A DNA stretch of 64,000 nucleotides. Origin: Gentiana macrophylla. Lineage: Eukaryota > Streptophyta > Magnoliopsida > Gentianales > Gentianaceae. Shown here piece after piece: positions 22,549 to 35,050 of this stretch. The position numbers were made by a program, and so were the translations under genes. Numbering within the stretch: the first letter of the stretch is position 1; each line of letters begins with the position of its first letter. The DNA lies in contig CM047814.1 of NCBI GenBank assembly GCA_026214975.1, positions 20,855,541 to 20,919,540 on the forward strand, written 5' to 3'. The notes beneath the pieces are model-generated. The model saw only the letters and a list, made by a program, of their open reading frames with translations. It was not told the DNA's origin and made no database searches.

Positions 22549-25455
22549 AGAATTTCAATGTATTTATTCTTCTTATCAATCAAATCCTGAAGGTGTTCAT
22601 TGTTGAATATTTCCCTTCCGTATAACTCTTCGAATTTCTTTACTTCGCTTATCAATTCAGCATTGTTAGAAACTTGTTCATACAATGTTGTTTTCATGTT
22701 TTCATTTTCAACAGCCATTGATTCTTTCTGACCAATTAGATTTGCTTGGTTGGTCTCGTAAGTTCCAACACATTCTTCAAGCTCTGATATTTCTTTTTGT
22801 TGTCGGTGCACCGTCTCTTGAAGCTTTTTTATTTCTTCTTCTTTGCCCTCAAGCATTGTTTGAAGCATGCATATTTCTTGTTCATTGACCATCAAACATA
22901 AGTTCATGTTACTGATACTGTGTTACTGATACCGTGTTAATGTTATTGTGTTACTGTTGGTGAATATAAAGTAGGTTTGATTATGTATTCATACCTGCTT
23001 GGGGTCATTTTTTTCAACCTCACGTAAATGCTTGTGAAATCATTAGTGAGAATGAAGGGATCTCAGATGTATGAGACTGAGTCTGAACATTTTCCCTTCA
23101 GTTCATTTTCCACACTTTCTTGTGCACCTTCACTCTGTTCTGGTCTTTGATTTTCTTGTCCATCTTCTTTTTCTTCCATCCCTTGATTTCCTTTCCATCT
23201 TCACTTTCTTCCCCACCTCCCCCAAAACCATCATCATCCATTGTATCATCCTCCATTGCATTATATTTTGAACTACATTCTGATTCTTTCTCTTCATCCT
23301 CTGCTTCCTCTTCTTCCTCTTCTTCCCCTCCATCCTCTTCTTGCTCTTCTTCCCATCTTTCCTCTTCTTGTTCTTCTTGCTCTTGTTCCTTTTCTTACCC
23401 TTCATCCTCTTGTTCCTCTTCTTCCCCTCCTCATCTTCTTGCTCTTGTCCCTCTTCTTTATCTTATTCGTCTTATGCGTCGTCTTCATCATTCAAGCCTT
23501 TAATAATGTATTTCTCAGCAATTGTAGGAATCGGTTCTTTTCTATTGAACTACAATGCATCAAATAGAGGTTATGTTAGGTTATTAGTGTAAATTGTTAA
23601 AGTGTTACCGTGTTACTGATATTGTGTTACTGTTACTTTGAATTTGTGCAACTGTTGTGTAGATGTAACTGTGAAAATGTATGATATCTTACCAATAACT
23701 TATCCTTATTGTTTAGAATTCCTTGTTGTCCATTCCTGCTTGGCACAACTAGTTTCTCAAGTTCTTTGGTGTCCCATTTTGTAATTCTTGGGATTCCCTT
23801 TGATAAAAGTCCTTTCATCCCTTTTTGTTTTGGTTCTTTTTGTGTACCCTTTGTATCACTTGCTGTAATTGCATCTGAGTGCTCACAAAACCAATACTGC
23901 ATTGAATATAATTTATGTTAGTAATTTTACACGATTATTGCATAAGATAAGTAGCATTAAAGGAAAAGAAACATACATGCAGGTAACAACATAGTGCATC
24001 CATTCACTTGCGTTGGATGGTTCCAATCTTGTTTTAAGCCATCGATTAGTTGGTCTAATATATGTTTTGACCAATTGTAAGTATTATATCTATCAATGTC
24101 ATCAACATAGTATATGAACCCCTATGCTATATACGCTCATATATTTGGCAGAAAGACTGTGTGGAGAAGTATTAGGCACAGTAGCTTGACACAATCATCA
24201 ATAGATTCTTGGTCCTCCTTTTTACCAGCTCATTCACTTTAAGTTTCACTATGTGTGCAGATAGTCTATTTGCTTTCTTAAAGTGCCTTTCTTCTAAATC
24301 TGTTTCACACCTTCCGTGAGCTTTGATATTGCCAACTTGTTCTTCACCGTCCTCTATCCCAAAAATCAGTTTGATATCCAATATTGTTGGCATGCACGAT
24401 TTACCACGGATGTTGAATTTTTTTTCTCTTTATCATAGATGTTTATAAATGCATCCATCATGTCATTCTTCCGCTTCTTCTTAATGACCTCAGATTTATT
24501 CAATGCATTCAATATGTGCCTGAATGGAATTCTGTTGATTGCATCTTTGTGTGGTTTTTTCAGATCTTTGTGTATTTGCTCAAATATTTCTTGTATAGCA
24601 TTCAAATTTGACTTATACTGTAATGAGTACCTACAATTTCAAATAATTTGCAGCTACATGTTAATGTTTACACTAAAAAATTCATATTCAGTAGATTTTC
24701 AGATTCATTATCACATCATTTCTCACTACTAACATAACCATGCTCATTAACAATATCAGTAACACAATATCAATATCAGTAACACATGAAGTCTGATTAT
24801 TAAGAACTATCCTTTAGTGTCTACCATTTTCCAATGACCTGTAATGTTTACATTAACACATCCATAGTGATTACTCTTTCACATCATCAACAAATCATTG
24901 TGAGTAACACTATCTGTAACAGTATCAGTACAAATTGTCCTTACTCTTTCACATTATTCATAATTAAATCAGTATATACAGGACATGTACATACATTAAC
25001 ACTTCAGCAACATTCATTTAAGATTAGAACTATGAATTCTAACTAACAATTCTGCAATATGTTCCAATTTCATAGAAATTAAACAACATAGAAGGAGAGA
25101 TATGGGTTGCATTTAGTGATTTGCAGTAACAAGTTTATAAAACTAGTAGAATATAGTTCAAATTTGAAATACATAACAAAAAATGCAAAAGGTCAATAGT
25201 ATTTCAATTCTGAGATCTTTACCTTAGCTGTTTTGCTTCTTATTCGTCGATGTTGTTTCCAGAGCTCTTTTTTCTTTTAGGCATTGTGCAAAAAGATGTG
25301 AAAATCTTTGATGTTACTATTTTTGCTTCTAATAGAATGATTTTCTGAATGATTTCCGGTGGAATCACACTGATTTCTTCAGTTTTGGAGGAAATGCGTT
25401 GGTGGAATCGTGTGTTAATGGCGGATGAACAGGGGCATGTGGCGCCAGTATGAGG

Positions 25456-26046
25456 TGGTGCATGTGGCGCCAGTATGAGGGTTTCCTCCTTGGAATAGGT
25501 TTTCTCGGATGATGTCATACTGCGCAGTAATTAATTATTTATCTGTTATTTAATTAATTACAAATATATTAGATTGATCATTAATTGATTCTAGATTGGT
25601 TCTAGAATATCCTAGGATTTTCTAATATGATTAGGAAAATATAATTGTAATTATCTAATTAAATTATATTTTTCCTTGGAGGCCAAGGATTATTCTTCTA
25701 TAAAAGGAGATCTCTCCCGAGCCTCACATAAGAGACATACCACGAAATTATACATAAAAAAAGGCTAAGGAGTTCGATCCTTAGCATTCCCCGGTTGAAG
25801 AAAAACTTCGGTTTTTTCTTGGTTGCATGTCAAGGAGGTTCTAATTTCAAGGATCGGTGTCCACCAACCGCCGTTTGGAGACACACGTTGGAAGATCAAG
25901 GCTACTCATCCAACTATTGGTAAGTAGATCTAAACCCCCCTTGTAGGAAGTTTAGATCCTTTGTTTATGATATGTAGTTCATAGATCGTGATCCATCCGC
26001 TGCGAAAAGATCTAATTTATTTAGATCTGAGCTCTTACATCCTTCA
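25456..26046 (+). repeat. 5' LTR remnant (last 591 bp) of the copia element
   Basis: Nearly identical to 32671-33262. It contains TATAAAAG at 25699-25706. The 21-bp stretch around GCATGTGGCGCCAGTATGAG appears twice in tandem at the left edge (about 25435-25480) but once in the 3' LTR. Confidence 0.9.
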
Positions 26047-26048
26047 TG

Positions 26049-26060
26049 TGGTAGCAGATC
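26049..26060 (+). other. Primer-binding-like site
   Basis: TGGTAGCAGATC starts two bases after the LTR end and resembles the initiator tRNA-Met site TGGTATCAGAGC with two mismatches. Confidence 0.5.
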
Positions 26061-29000
26061 CAGGTTCCACGATCTATGAATTATATTCATAGATAAACGA
26101 TTTAAAAGGAGTGGAATTGCATGTAGATATTTTTTTTATATGCATATGTGATTGGTTGTTGTGGTTGAAGAGATGGATTGAGGTTGGCACTGTTTACCCG
26201 TTAGATCTATTGTAAACTCATATAAATTCGTTATATGAGTATAGGAAATTTTGTAATTAGTTTGATGATGTAATTTTAAATTTCCTATAAATAGATCTGT
26301 TTTGTTGCTGTTCGTCTTTTCTGTTTTTTCCGTTGATTGAGCCGTTGAAACGACAATCCCTCCGGTCAGAATAAAGATCAAATGTTGATGAAAAAGGCCT
26401 CAAAATTTGGTGTCGATCGGAGTCCGTCTCAATATCAAATCGCTACAATAATGTTGCTGCTGTAACAGAAAACCACAGCAGCCATAAAAACCCTAGCTGT
26501 TAGTTCGTCGAATTTCTGGAAGGGTATGGAACATTGAGACAAAGATCCGACCGTTCAGATTGACTAACCTGGAGTTATGAACAAGCTCTAAAAATTTCAG
26601 GTCGATCGGGTTTTGTCTCGATGCCCGATCGGCTCCGGGAAGACACTGCTGCGCCACAGTTATAAACAGATGCAGCAGTTGGATCGGCGGATTGCTGGAG
26701 AAAATTGGGCCATCGAAACTGGGATCCAACCGTCCATATTGAATCAGGAGGAGTAAAGAACAGTCCCACAAAGTTTCGTGACAATCAGAGTTCGTTTGGA
26801 TGCCCGATCATCGATGAAACGGATCAGCAGCAAATTGTATTAGAAACTAGTAAACCCTAGTTAGGGTTTATTTATTTATTTTCTAATAGGTTAGATACGG
26901 GGGTGCCAACGGTCCATCTTGATGTTTATTTTCCGCACCGGTATGTATGCTTAGAATGTATGCGTAGAACCGGAAAATTGCCATGACATGCATCATATAT
27001 TGAATTCCACTCCATATGCATATACATGTAGAAATTAATTAGAGGAATTAGTTAGGCATGTATACAACACGCGATTAGTTTTAATTAATTGTATGATATT
27101 AATTAGAAATTAATTAGGGAAACCGAGGATTCCGGGTTTTGTCAATCGTCATGATTAGGTGATGGATTCTCGGTGAATCCCACCTTGCGAAAGCATAGGG
27201 AGTAAAATCACGAAACCTAGACGAGATTGCGTTTTTTGTCCGTAGTGTCTACGTGAAAGTTTGATGTTAAGGGATTGAACAATTATGGGTTAATATGGTT
27301 CGAAAGTGGTCAAACCATGGATGGGTGGTCAACTGAGCCACGGCTCGATCGACTTAACCCTCCACGTATGGCGTTTTCACGGGGGTCCGGCAAGGCTGAG
27401 CTATCTGATGAGCGACTACGGATCAACGGAACTCCCTTAGCCCTGATCCGTCCGACGGCCACATATGTTCCAACGAATAGGTCGGGTGGGCTAGCCCACA
27501 TAACCGACACCATTCGGGCCCATGATTTATTGTTCCTTAAAGATACATTATGTCCAAAAAAGAAATCAGTAAACCCACCACTTTTTCATAAATATTGAGT
27601 GGGAGCGGGGAAGACGACAGCCGACCTCACGGCCTCTACTGTTGACACAAGCAACGTGAGAGAATGGTGACGCCTCGTGCTGTCCTGGGAACGGCCTCCC
27701 TAAGGAAGGCCTTTACCGCTATCAAAATTCAAGGCTTGGTCTCCGAAAGGATAGGATTTTGGGTACTCGTCGGGTCACTGACCGACCCTAAGGCGGCACA
27801 CTCGGGGTCTACCTAAAAATCTGAAATAGTAGGTCACACTCATTATGGGTATTTTTGGTAATACATTGGCTGAAAAAGAAAGGTAATCGAGGATTAAGAT
27901 TGGATGTTCGATTCCATTTAATCATCGAGAGAGTTGATCTCAATTTAGTCATTACCTCTTTGACCTACCCTAAGGCGGTACTGAGGTGTGAGACTAAATC
28001 CTTGGAACGGTAGGATGGACTATGTATTAGTTTATAGTTCCTAAAATCAATTAGTAGTGTATAATTTGGATTTATTTTCTGTCAATTTTATTTACAACAA
28101 TTTATATATCTCTATAGGGTACTAGACTGCTAGTGTATGTTTTAAATTGACTAGTAACGACTTCGTTAAAAGTGGTAAATAACTAGAACGTTGTACTTAT
28201 TAATCATACATGTGATTAATCTTTCGGAAGAGATATTTCTCTTGAGCCATCAAGACTTAAGTGACGTAAATAAATATGTCACTGTTGTCACTCGTGTTGA
28301 ACGAGAGACAACCGTAGTTAGATTAAAAGATGGTTGGGACGGTAAAATTCTTCTAGTGAATTTTAAATTGTGTAGTGACTACACAAGAAATTTTCTAATA
28401 AAAAAATTGGAGAATCATAAATTAAAGTGTTGCTAGTTAGACGGTATTTGGAACCGATAAATTAGTGGGAGCTTTAATCTTTCTTTTTTTTCTGATTTAT
28501 TAGAAAATTAGTCCCACTGGGTAACGTTTTCATTAGACATCCCACAACTCACGAGTAGTGTCTATTCAAACGAACTGCTAGTTCAAGCTACTTCCTTTTA
28601 AGGAAAGTCAAGAATGGGAAATCATCTAAACTAAGTTTGAGGCTAAACAGAAATATTAATTAAAAAGGTAGAGGATAAGGAAAGTGATTTCGGATCACTA
28701 ACCAATGAATCCTTAGCGACTTTCTTAACCGAGTAACTCAACTCGGGAGCTAAGTTCTTTGGAAGAACAAGGAAGATTTGCATTAACGATTAATAAAGTA
28801 GACAACGGGCAGTAATTTCAGCTAGAATAGTGGGAGTGGTATGAGGAAATGAACTTTGGATTCGATCCTTGAATATCATGAAAAAATTATTTTTCTGTTT
28901 TCAAATTCGTTGGAACAACTGGATTTACTTTCAACTCGACATATTGTTGCCTCATAGAAAGTGAATATGACATTTGTAGTACGAATCCGAGACTCGGATT

Positions 29001-31549
29001 TTTGTTTGATAAAGTCAGAACCACTAAGAAATGCTGAAAAGGTATAAGTAACACGTCTTAAACTTTTATAGGCGAACGGTTTCCGTATTAAGATAAACGA
29101 TTCTTCAAAATCTATTAATTAGTGCATATATCCTAGAGATAAGACCTAACGACTGGCTAAGGATGATTCCTATCACCGCCTCGAACACCATCTCAAAGGA
29201 ACAATGACTAAGCTTCCTTTCAATTGGGATAGGGTAATAGATCTCAAGAAGTAACGTAGCTTGTTCATAATGACCTTCGGGGTCCAAAGTGAGAGATACA
29301 AGCTAATGGGAGTTTTTGAGTGGTGACATTTTGTCCGATAACTACTCAAACACGGTTTAGTTTATCTAAAGAATACGAGGAGGAGTCTCGATTTTAGCAG
29401 AGAATAGAGTATTCCATGCTCAGAAATTGGCTATCACATAGTCTTGGGACTGATGCTCGGCCTGCCTCCTAGTGGAATGTTTTTCACTGAGGAAGAAAAC
29501 ATAGACTTGCCCTATATAGTTATTGATGTGCTACAATACACTGCTAAACTCGATTAAGATAATTGGTTACAAAATAACGGTTAACATTATTATGTAAACC
29601 GGGAAGTCTACCTAGAAGATGCTAGTGAATTTGTGGATAAGGAATGAATTTGGTTCATACCACTTCCGTAAATGTAGGCATTTAGCACTTAATGCTTGAA
29701 GGTAGGACTGGAGATTTTGCGCATACGTTATGATTATGACTGTTCGTGAATAATCTTAATGTGACGAGTGAAGGTTGGTTATAAGATTCTTGAGATCAGA
29801 AAGTGACGGTTGAACTGTCACAAGCCTTCTGATAGAATCTATAAGTAACAGCCTTAAACCTTGGAGTACGGTTACCCAAAAAAGTAGTTACTATCTGATT
29901 TAATCAGACCACGTCCAACATCGGTTGTTGGTGATTACACTGATAAATACTACTAGATCGGAATGTCAATCCACCCAAAACGCAGTGGGAGTATGGTTTA
30001 ACCATTGACCCATTGTGGTTTTGTGGACTTTACAGTCTCCTTGGGTGATTGATAACCTATGGCTCTTGGTGGGCTGTATAGGATTCTGATCATAGAGGTT
30101 GGTTTGAAAGCATTAACCCTGTGAATGGAGTTTTGGTACTCCAGTCTGTTCAGCCTCTTGTAGAACCACCTGAGTGTCTCGGGCATAGTGGGAGCAATTG
30201 GATCTACACGGAAAAGAGTCGAATGAATAGGAAAGTTTAAACTTTCAGTGTAAAGCTGAGTGGTCTAGGGGTGATTCCCTGACAAGTAGAGAGTTAACCA
30301 GACCTTGAACTCTCTCACCACTCAGTCTTGCTAGATTTCGTTAGAAAGCAGAAAATATGGGTGATTCTCTGAGACTTTCTTGCCAAAAAACGGAGTCTGG
30401 ATTCATTCGGAATAGAAGGGTCTTGGTTAAAACAAATGGCAGGATGACTGCCGGGGCTTATATCCTTTGTGGATTTAAGAGAACCTCTCGGTCATTTAAA
30501 GTCACATGTTTTAAAATATGTGGACTTGACCAGAATATTGATAAGTCTTTCGTAGACTGGATATCAATATTGATAAAGTAGTTGTATTAGTGTTCATTAA
30601 TGATAACACTGCAACGGTTGGAAACAACATGGGTGTGCTATCAGAAGTCGGAAACTGACACGCCAAGATTCTCTGGATAAGAGAATTGGACAATATTCTA
30701 AGAATTTGATTCGGTCAAATTCACAAGAATGAGTCATTGGATATCCCATCCGTCTTATTGGTTAAGATGATCTTGCATATACGTATGCAATATTCAACGA
30801 GAGTAGTCCTACCCTACCACTCAGGAATGATTCTCTAAATCTTCGGTTAAAGAGAAAATGGGATAGAGTCTCTCTTGGATAACGGCAAGTCAGGTTATCA
30901 CAAGTCAATAGTAGTCGAATCTTGGATTCGAGCATTGAATAGAGGTTTAGTACGTCCTCAAGTATCTTTGAAGAACGAGAAATAATGTGCTTGTATATTC
31001 GGATGCAAACTTGAATATGGTTGACTACACTGATTCTGACTTATAGTCAGATTAAGGATGATCGTTGGGACGATCTCGGGCTCAGTGTTTACTCATTGTG
31101 ATGGAGCTATAGTCTGGAGAAATCCAGCACCGCCAATTCGACTTTAATTAATCGGATACGTAGTAGCTTTCGGAGCAGCTAGAGCGGCGAAATAGCTTAG
31201 GAATTTCCTTTCTGATCTGGGAGTAATTCCAGGTCTGGTGAGCCGATATCACTTCATTATGAAAACAGTGAAGAGATAGCTTAGAAGGATCTTCTCAGTC
31301 ACTAGAGGTCAAAAGCATATTGAGAGAGAGTACCGCCTGATTTGATGGACCGGCAACGTTTTGATCCTAAAGATCGTCTCGAGCCGACAACCTAACTAAT
31401 CAGTGTACCAAGTCGAGTGCTTGAAGAGTACGGCATTGAGGGATATGTCTCATCTGCTTTTAGAGCAAGTAGGAGAGTGTTGTGAATAAGATGAAAAAGG
31501 GTGTGCTCTAAAAACAATCGTTTCTTGTCATTTCATGCAAGTGGGATAT
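26061..31549 (+). pseudogene. Decayed copia internal region; RNase H recognisable near 30950-31420
   Basis: Most of this 5.5 kb has no long frame. From about 30955 the sequence reads YVLKYL, a stop, then RTRNNVLVYSDANLN and VDYTDSDL, the usual copia RNase H start. Further on, GAARAAK, then a stop, then LRNFLSDLGVIPG (about 31160-31240) and a segment like the ERKH/DPxxK end (31310-31420) follow in copia order. Stops and frameshifts are frequent. The stretch 26061-30900 should hold gag to RT, but I cannot assign domains there. The 81- and 107-codon ORFs at 28191 and 27275 have no recognisable content. Confidence 0.7.
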
Positions 31550-33262
31550 TGTTAGGTGTAGTGCCCGAAAGACAATTTGTGTAATGAAAACAGAATTTAT
31601 CTCACCTTATTACTTGCTTTGTGCTTGTAAGTAATACACTGCTGCAAACCCTAAGTATATCAGTATATAACCGCTTAACTCAGTGTATGGCATGCACGTG
31701 AGGATTGAGTTAGTGGTGATATACTTAAAGCGATTAGTCCGTGGTGAACTTAATCGAGTTTAGGGTCTCGTGATTAAAACACCAATAATGCGCCTGAGAA
31801 CACCTTAGGGTGTGATAGTCTTATCCGATTTGCCGGTAGATGGTACTAAGTGGGGCATTTATATATGATGGCATTCATATAGATCGACCGATTTAATCTG
31901 GGTTTCTCGATATAATTCGTAATCGAGAAAACTTATTAAATCATTAGACGATCATATATGGATTGACCTTAATCCTGAGGTGATCACAGGGTACTGCTTG
32001 TCTCGGGTAGTGTTTGATGTGTTAGTTAAGGATCACTTTGATATGTGATCTGAGTCACTTCTCATTGGCACTATTCCTTGATGAGTGAGTAGTTACGTGT
32101 TTCACTGACACGGAATCCATTCCTTCATGCGGGAAGTAGAGGCGATCCCTTATTTGTTAGCCCTAAGAAAATGATCGATCCCAGGAGTTCATATTAGACT
32201 AATTAGTACTAGTCCGGTATGTGAACTAATTGATCACTAGGGGGTAATGGTAAATAAGGATAAGATATTCTGAGTCGGGTTTACGGAGACTTCCCACTCA
32301 GAATGGACAGTCTATGGAGGGTTAGTCCGTCTATGTAGTGATTATATCAATAGACGCTTATTTACTCGATGGGTTGAGTGTAAGTATATATCTATAATTG
32401 GTAGAGTTCAGTTTCGGGTTTACGGTGGCGTAATCCCGGAATTAATAATTTAAGTATGAATATTCTGTTCGATGAATATTTTACTTAATTATTGGAGCTA
32501 CTGGTTATAGGTTCATGGTCCCCAACGTGGCTCCTATAATACGAGTGTTTTCTTGTTATTGGGCTTCAGTGATGATTAATTGGCTGGGCTAATTAATTGA
32601 TGTGTGAAATATTATTTAGTTGGGCTAAATAATATAATACACAGAAAAGACATTTTCTGTGGGCCTGGGGTGGTGTATGTGGCGCCAGTATGAGGGTTTC
32701 CTCCTTGGAATAGGTTTTCTCGGATGATGTCATACATCGCGCAAATAATTAATTATTTATCCGTTATTTAATTAATTACAAATATATTAGATTGATCATT
32801 AATTGATTCTAGATTGGTTCTAGAATATCCTAGGATTTTTTAATATGATTAGGAAAATATAATTGTAATTATCTAATTAAATTATATTTTTCCTTGGAGG
32901 CCAATGATTTTTCTTCTATAAAAGGAGATCTCTCCCGAGCCTCACATAAGAGACATACCATGAAATTATACATAAAAAAGGCTAAGGAGTTCGATCCTTA
33001 GCATTCCTCGGTTGAAGAAAAACTTCGGTTTTTTCTTGGTTGCATGTCAAGGAGGTTCTAATTCCAAGGATTGGTGTCCACCAACCGCCGTTTGGAGACA
33101 CACGTTGGAAGATCAAGGCTACTCATTCAACTATTGGTAAGTAGATCTAAACCCCCTTGTAGGAAGTTTAGATCCTTTGTTTATGATATGTAGTTCATAG
33201 ATCGTGATCCATCCGCTGCGAAAAGATCTAATTTATTTAGATCTGAGCTCTTACATCCTTCA
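31550..33262 (+). repeat. Complete 3' LTR of the copia element, about 1713 bp
   Basis: It begins TGTTAGGTGTAGTG after the purine-rich AAGTGGGAT and ends TCCTTCA. TATAAAAG is at 32917-32924. Only its last 592 bp have a partner in the 5' LTR. The next bases, CCTCT, would be one half of a target duplication whose other half is lost. Confidence 0.75.
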
Positions 33263-33960
33263 CCTCTTGCTCATCCCCTGCCAATAGCGAGACAATCATT
33301 AAGGCAACGCCACAAAAAATGCTGAATACACGGCTGTACAGGGAGCTACCAACTGAAGTTGTCGGCCCTGCCACAGATGCTGCTCGGTAAAGTGATAAGG
33401 CCTGGAAGTACCCCGAGCTAACAATATAAACTGTCTTATGATCATAATGCCAAATCTACTGACCCGAGTGCTCCCATGGGGCAATAGTGGTCCCCAAGAT
33501 GGCATCAGACTCCCATGGCCGAAACAAATGCTGAACCCGCTGCACATCCCACGCCCTGGAGTTGGGAATAAATAAGTTCGAAACTTTAGAGTCTGTTGGA
33601 AGCTCATATCCTGCAAATGGAATACGGAACGAATGCTGTCGATTAGTCCAGGCATCGTGAAAAATAAGCACCGACTCGCCATCACTCACCCTCCATCGTA
33701 GACCACTGAGCAAAAGGTCCCGCCTCTAGAATGTTGCGCCATAGAAATGATGGCCGAGCTCCCAATCTTGCCGCAAGAATGGTGCTATCCTCAAAATACT
33801 TCGCTTGAAAAACCTATGCCGCTAACAAGCCTGGGTTGCGCAAAAGTCTCCAGGACTTTGCCAACAAAGCCAGATTGAAACATTCCAAATCACGAATATC
33901 CAAGCCCCCCAGATTCTTTGGTAAACAACAAGCCTCTCAATTCTTCCAGTGGTCGGGTGG
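33263..33960 (-). pseudogene. LINE (non-LTR retrotransposon) fragment: post-RT region
   Basis: On the minus strand: [17 protein letters not shown] sequence near 33890, VFQAKYFEDSTILAARLG (about 33820-33760), then RWRVSDGESVLIFHDAW and WDVQRVQHLFRPWESDAIL (33700-33480). This is the order seen after the reverse transcriptase in plant LINEs and their RNase H-like relatives. A TAG near 33822 and a frame change near 33715 break it. The right part of the LINE is cut by the copia element; I cannot tell whether the missing piece lies elsewhere. Confidence 0.8.
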
Positions 33961-35050
33961 ACTGGATTAAGAAGACCAATTGTGTTGGACTGAATCATAT
34001 AACATTTTTTATGTACCGAAAATACAAACCGGGTGGGCTACGCCCACCCTAGCATGCATCTAGGTCCGTCCATGGTGAGATTTTAACCCACAATCAAGAG
34101 ACAGTTATATAGACCCACGCACACTTTGTCCCGAGTGAGACTTGCCTCAATTTGACTATTAAGTCAAACATCATAGACTTACAAATATTATTATTATGTT
34201 TTGACGCTACATTTTTTTTCCAGGAGAGGAGAGGGGGGAAGGGGCAGATTGAAAAAAATATGCTTTACAACAAAGAGATTGGAAAATTGACCCTACTTTC
34301 TCTAAACCGATAAAATTACGATTTCCATGGATTTTTTTGTATGAATTTGTCGGGTTTTTTTACAATATCGTCTAATAAACCGACAAGATCATAATAGGAA
34401 AAACCCATAAGAACATGGTTTTATCGGTCGAAGAAAAATGTAGACAAATTTCTAATTTATTCGTTACAAAGCCCATTTTATCAATTTTCCCCCTTAAGGA
34501 ACTCAATTATGTCAATTTGGCACTTGGTCATCAACTTGACTTGAAGGCACCTAAACATTTATGAAATTGGTTTTACCTTCTTGTCTTTTAACAATGTAAC
34601 AACATCTTCTTCCACAACGACGATACATTTCCCTATATCTATTCTTGCTATAATAAGTTAAATCCTCTCAAGTTGTCCCATTAGGATAAGTCCAAAGGGA
34701 GGGTGCAAACCCATTTTATGATACCTATAGGAGTGCCAGACAAGATCACCAATAAAAAGAATTGAAATGATCAAAATTAGGTGCACAGATCATGATGACG
34801 TGCACTATATTCAACTCTTGCCAAGACTTCTCCCCATCAAACACACAAACACACGAGAGTGATTGTACTTGGCAAAAAGGAAATGGTATGTGTCTTACAT
34901 TCACAGAAATAGTGACTTTCCACTACATAGTATATTCTCATGGATTAAAGTGATGTTATATTTATTATGATGGGTCCCAACAAAATAAATAGTGTTGATT
35001 GTGTTGTGTAGAATGTTGTGGCAAAATAAATAGTGAATGTATCACTACTC
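33961..35050. other. Intergenic, nothing assigned
   Basis: AT-rich sequence without a supportable gene. A purine-rich patch lies near 34224-34246. Confidence 0.5.

Larger units (their letters stand above)
13058..25131. repeat. Dispersed MULE1 motif TATCAGTAACA / core CAGTAACA
   Basis: TATCAGTAACA occurs exactly at 15123, 24754 and 24774 on + and at 22907, 22921 and 23611 on -. The 8-base core CAGTAACA occurs at 13058, 14731, 15126, 24757, 24777 and 25124 (+) and 13662, 14351, 22907, 22921, 22949, 23611 and 23625 (-). Close variants include CGGTAACA (13072) and TAGTAACA (15140, 17453). Chance predicts well under one 8-base match in the roughly 8 kb of MULE1-derived DNA. Sites lie in introns and intergenic parts (14731 overlaps the last codons of the second gene). 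I found none inside the nested LTRs. Confidence 0.85.
14722..25284 (-). pseudogene. MULE1 second gene: Ulp1-family-like, coiled-coil protein, split by LTRs
   Basis: Read on the minus strand: a short basic first exon from 25284 (MPKRKKSS, nuclear-signal-like); an N-terminal domain (24628-24172; IPFRHILNALN, then DIKLIFGIEDG); a FWYWEH-type segment (QYWFCEHSD near 23900); an acidic E/D-rich region (23500-23130); a long coiled coil (22907-22549 continuing at 18602-17846); VWAKSMGDYPFVTV near 17750; and a C48-like end with HW (His codon 15267-15269), Q (14953-14955) and Cys in NDCAFYM (14860-14862), stopping at 14722. Removing the LTR at 18608-22548 and one target copy rejoins the coiled coil in frame. 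Frameshifts and a lost splice donor (AT for GT near 14940) make it a pseudogene. The function of such proteins is unproven; the nearest analogues are KAONASHI/VANC-type MULE proteins. Confidence 0.8.
11062..25455. mobile_element. MULE1: Mutator-like element, right end lost, with nested LTR insertions
   Basis: The left end has an inverted-repeat-like sequence (11062-11158) that matches the ends of MULE2. Inside lie mudrA (+, 11922-14271) and, converging on it, a long second gene (-, 14722-25284) homologous along its length to the second gene of MULE2. A 2019-bp solo LTR and a 3.9-kb LTR block have inserted. The right terminal repeat is missing: the element stops where the truncated copia LTR begins at 25456. 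Non-coding parts carry many copies of TATCAGTAACA or its core. Confidence 0.8.
25456..33262 (+). mobile_element. Degenerate Ty1/copia retrotransposon with truncated 5' LTR
   Basis: A 591-bp repeat (25456-26046) matches the end of a complete 3' LTR (31550-33262). Between them lie a primer-binding-like site, a decayed coding region with copia RNase H near its end, and a polypurine tract (31539-31547) directly before TGTTAGG at 31550. The 5' LTR lacks its first roughly 1.1 kb, so the left boundary is a breakpoint with MULE1, which explains the absent target duplication. The right flank is a LINE fragment. Confidence 0.82.

Noticed and set aside
23120..23503. Ser-rich ORF on the plus strand
   Set aside because: It is the complement of the acidic Glu/Asp-rich region of the MULE1 second gene, which is on the minus strand.
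28275..28290. A TGTCACTG word inside the copia element, as possible spread of the MULE motif
   Set aside because: It is a single 8-base match lacking the full motif, within the number expected by chance over the rest of the window.
28191..28436. 81-codon ORF inside the decayed copia element
   Set aside because: No copia domain can be recognised in it, and nearby frames are broken.
25456..33262. Reading the 591-bp repeats (25456-26046 and 32671-33262) as complete LTRs
   Set aside because: RNase H ends near 31420 and a polypurine tract plus TGTTAG follows at 31539-31550, so the true 3' LTR is about 1713 bp and the left copy is truncated. The lack of a target duplication around the short version agrees.
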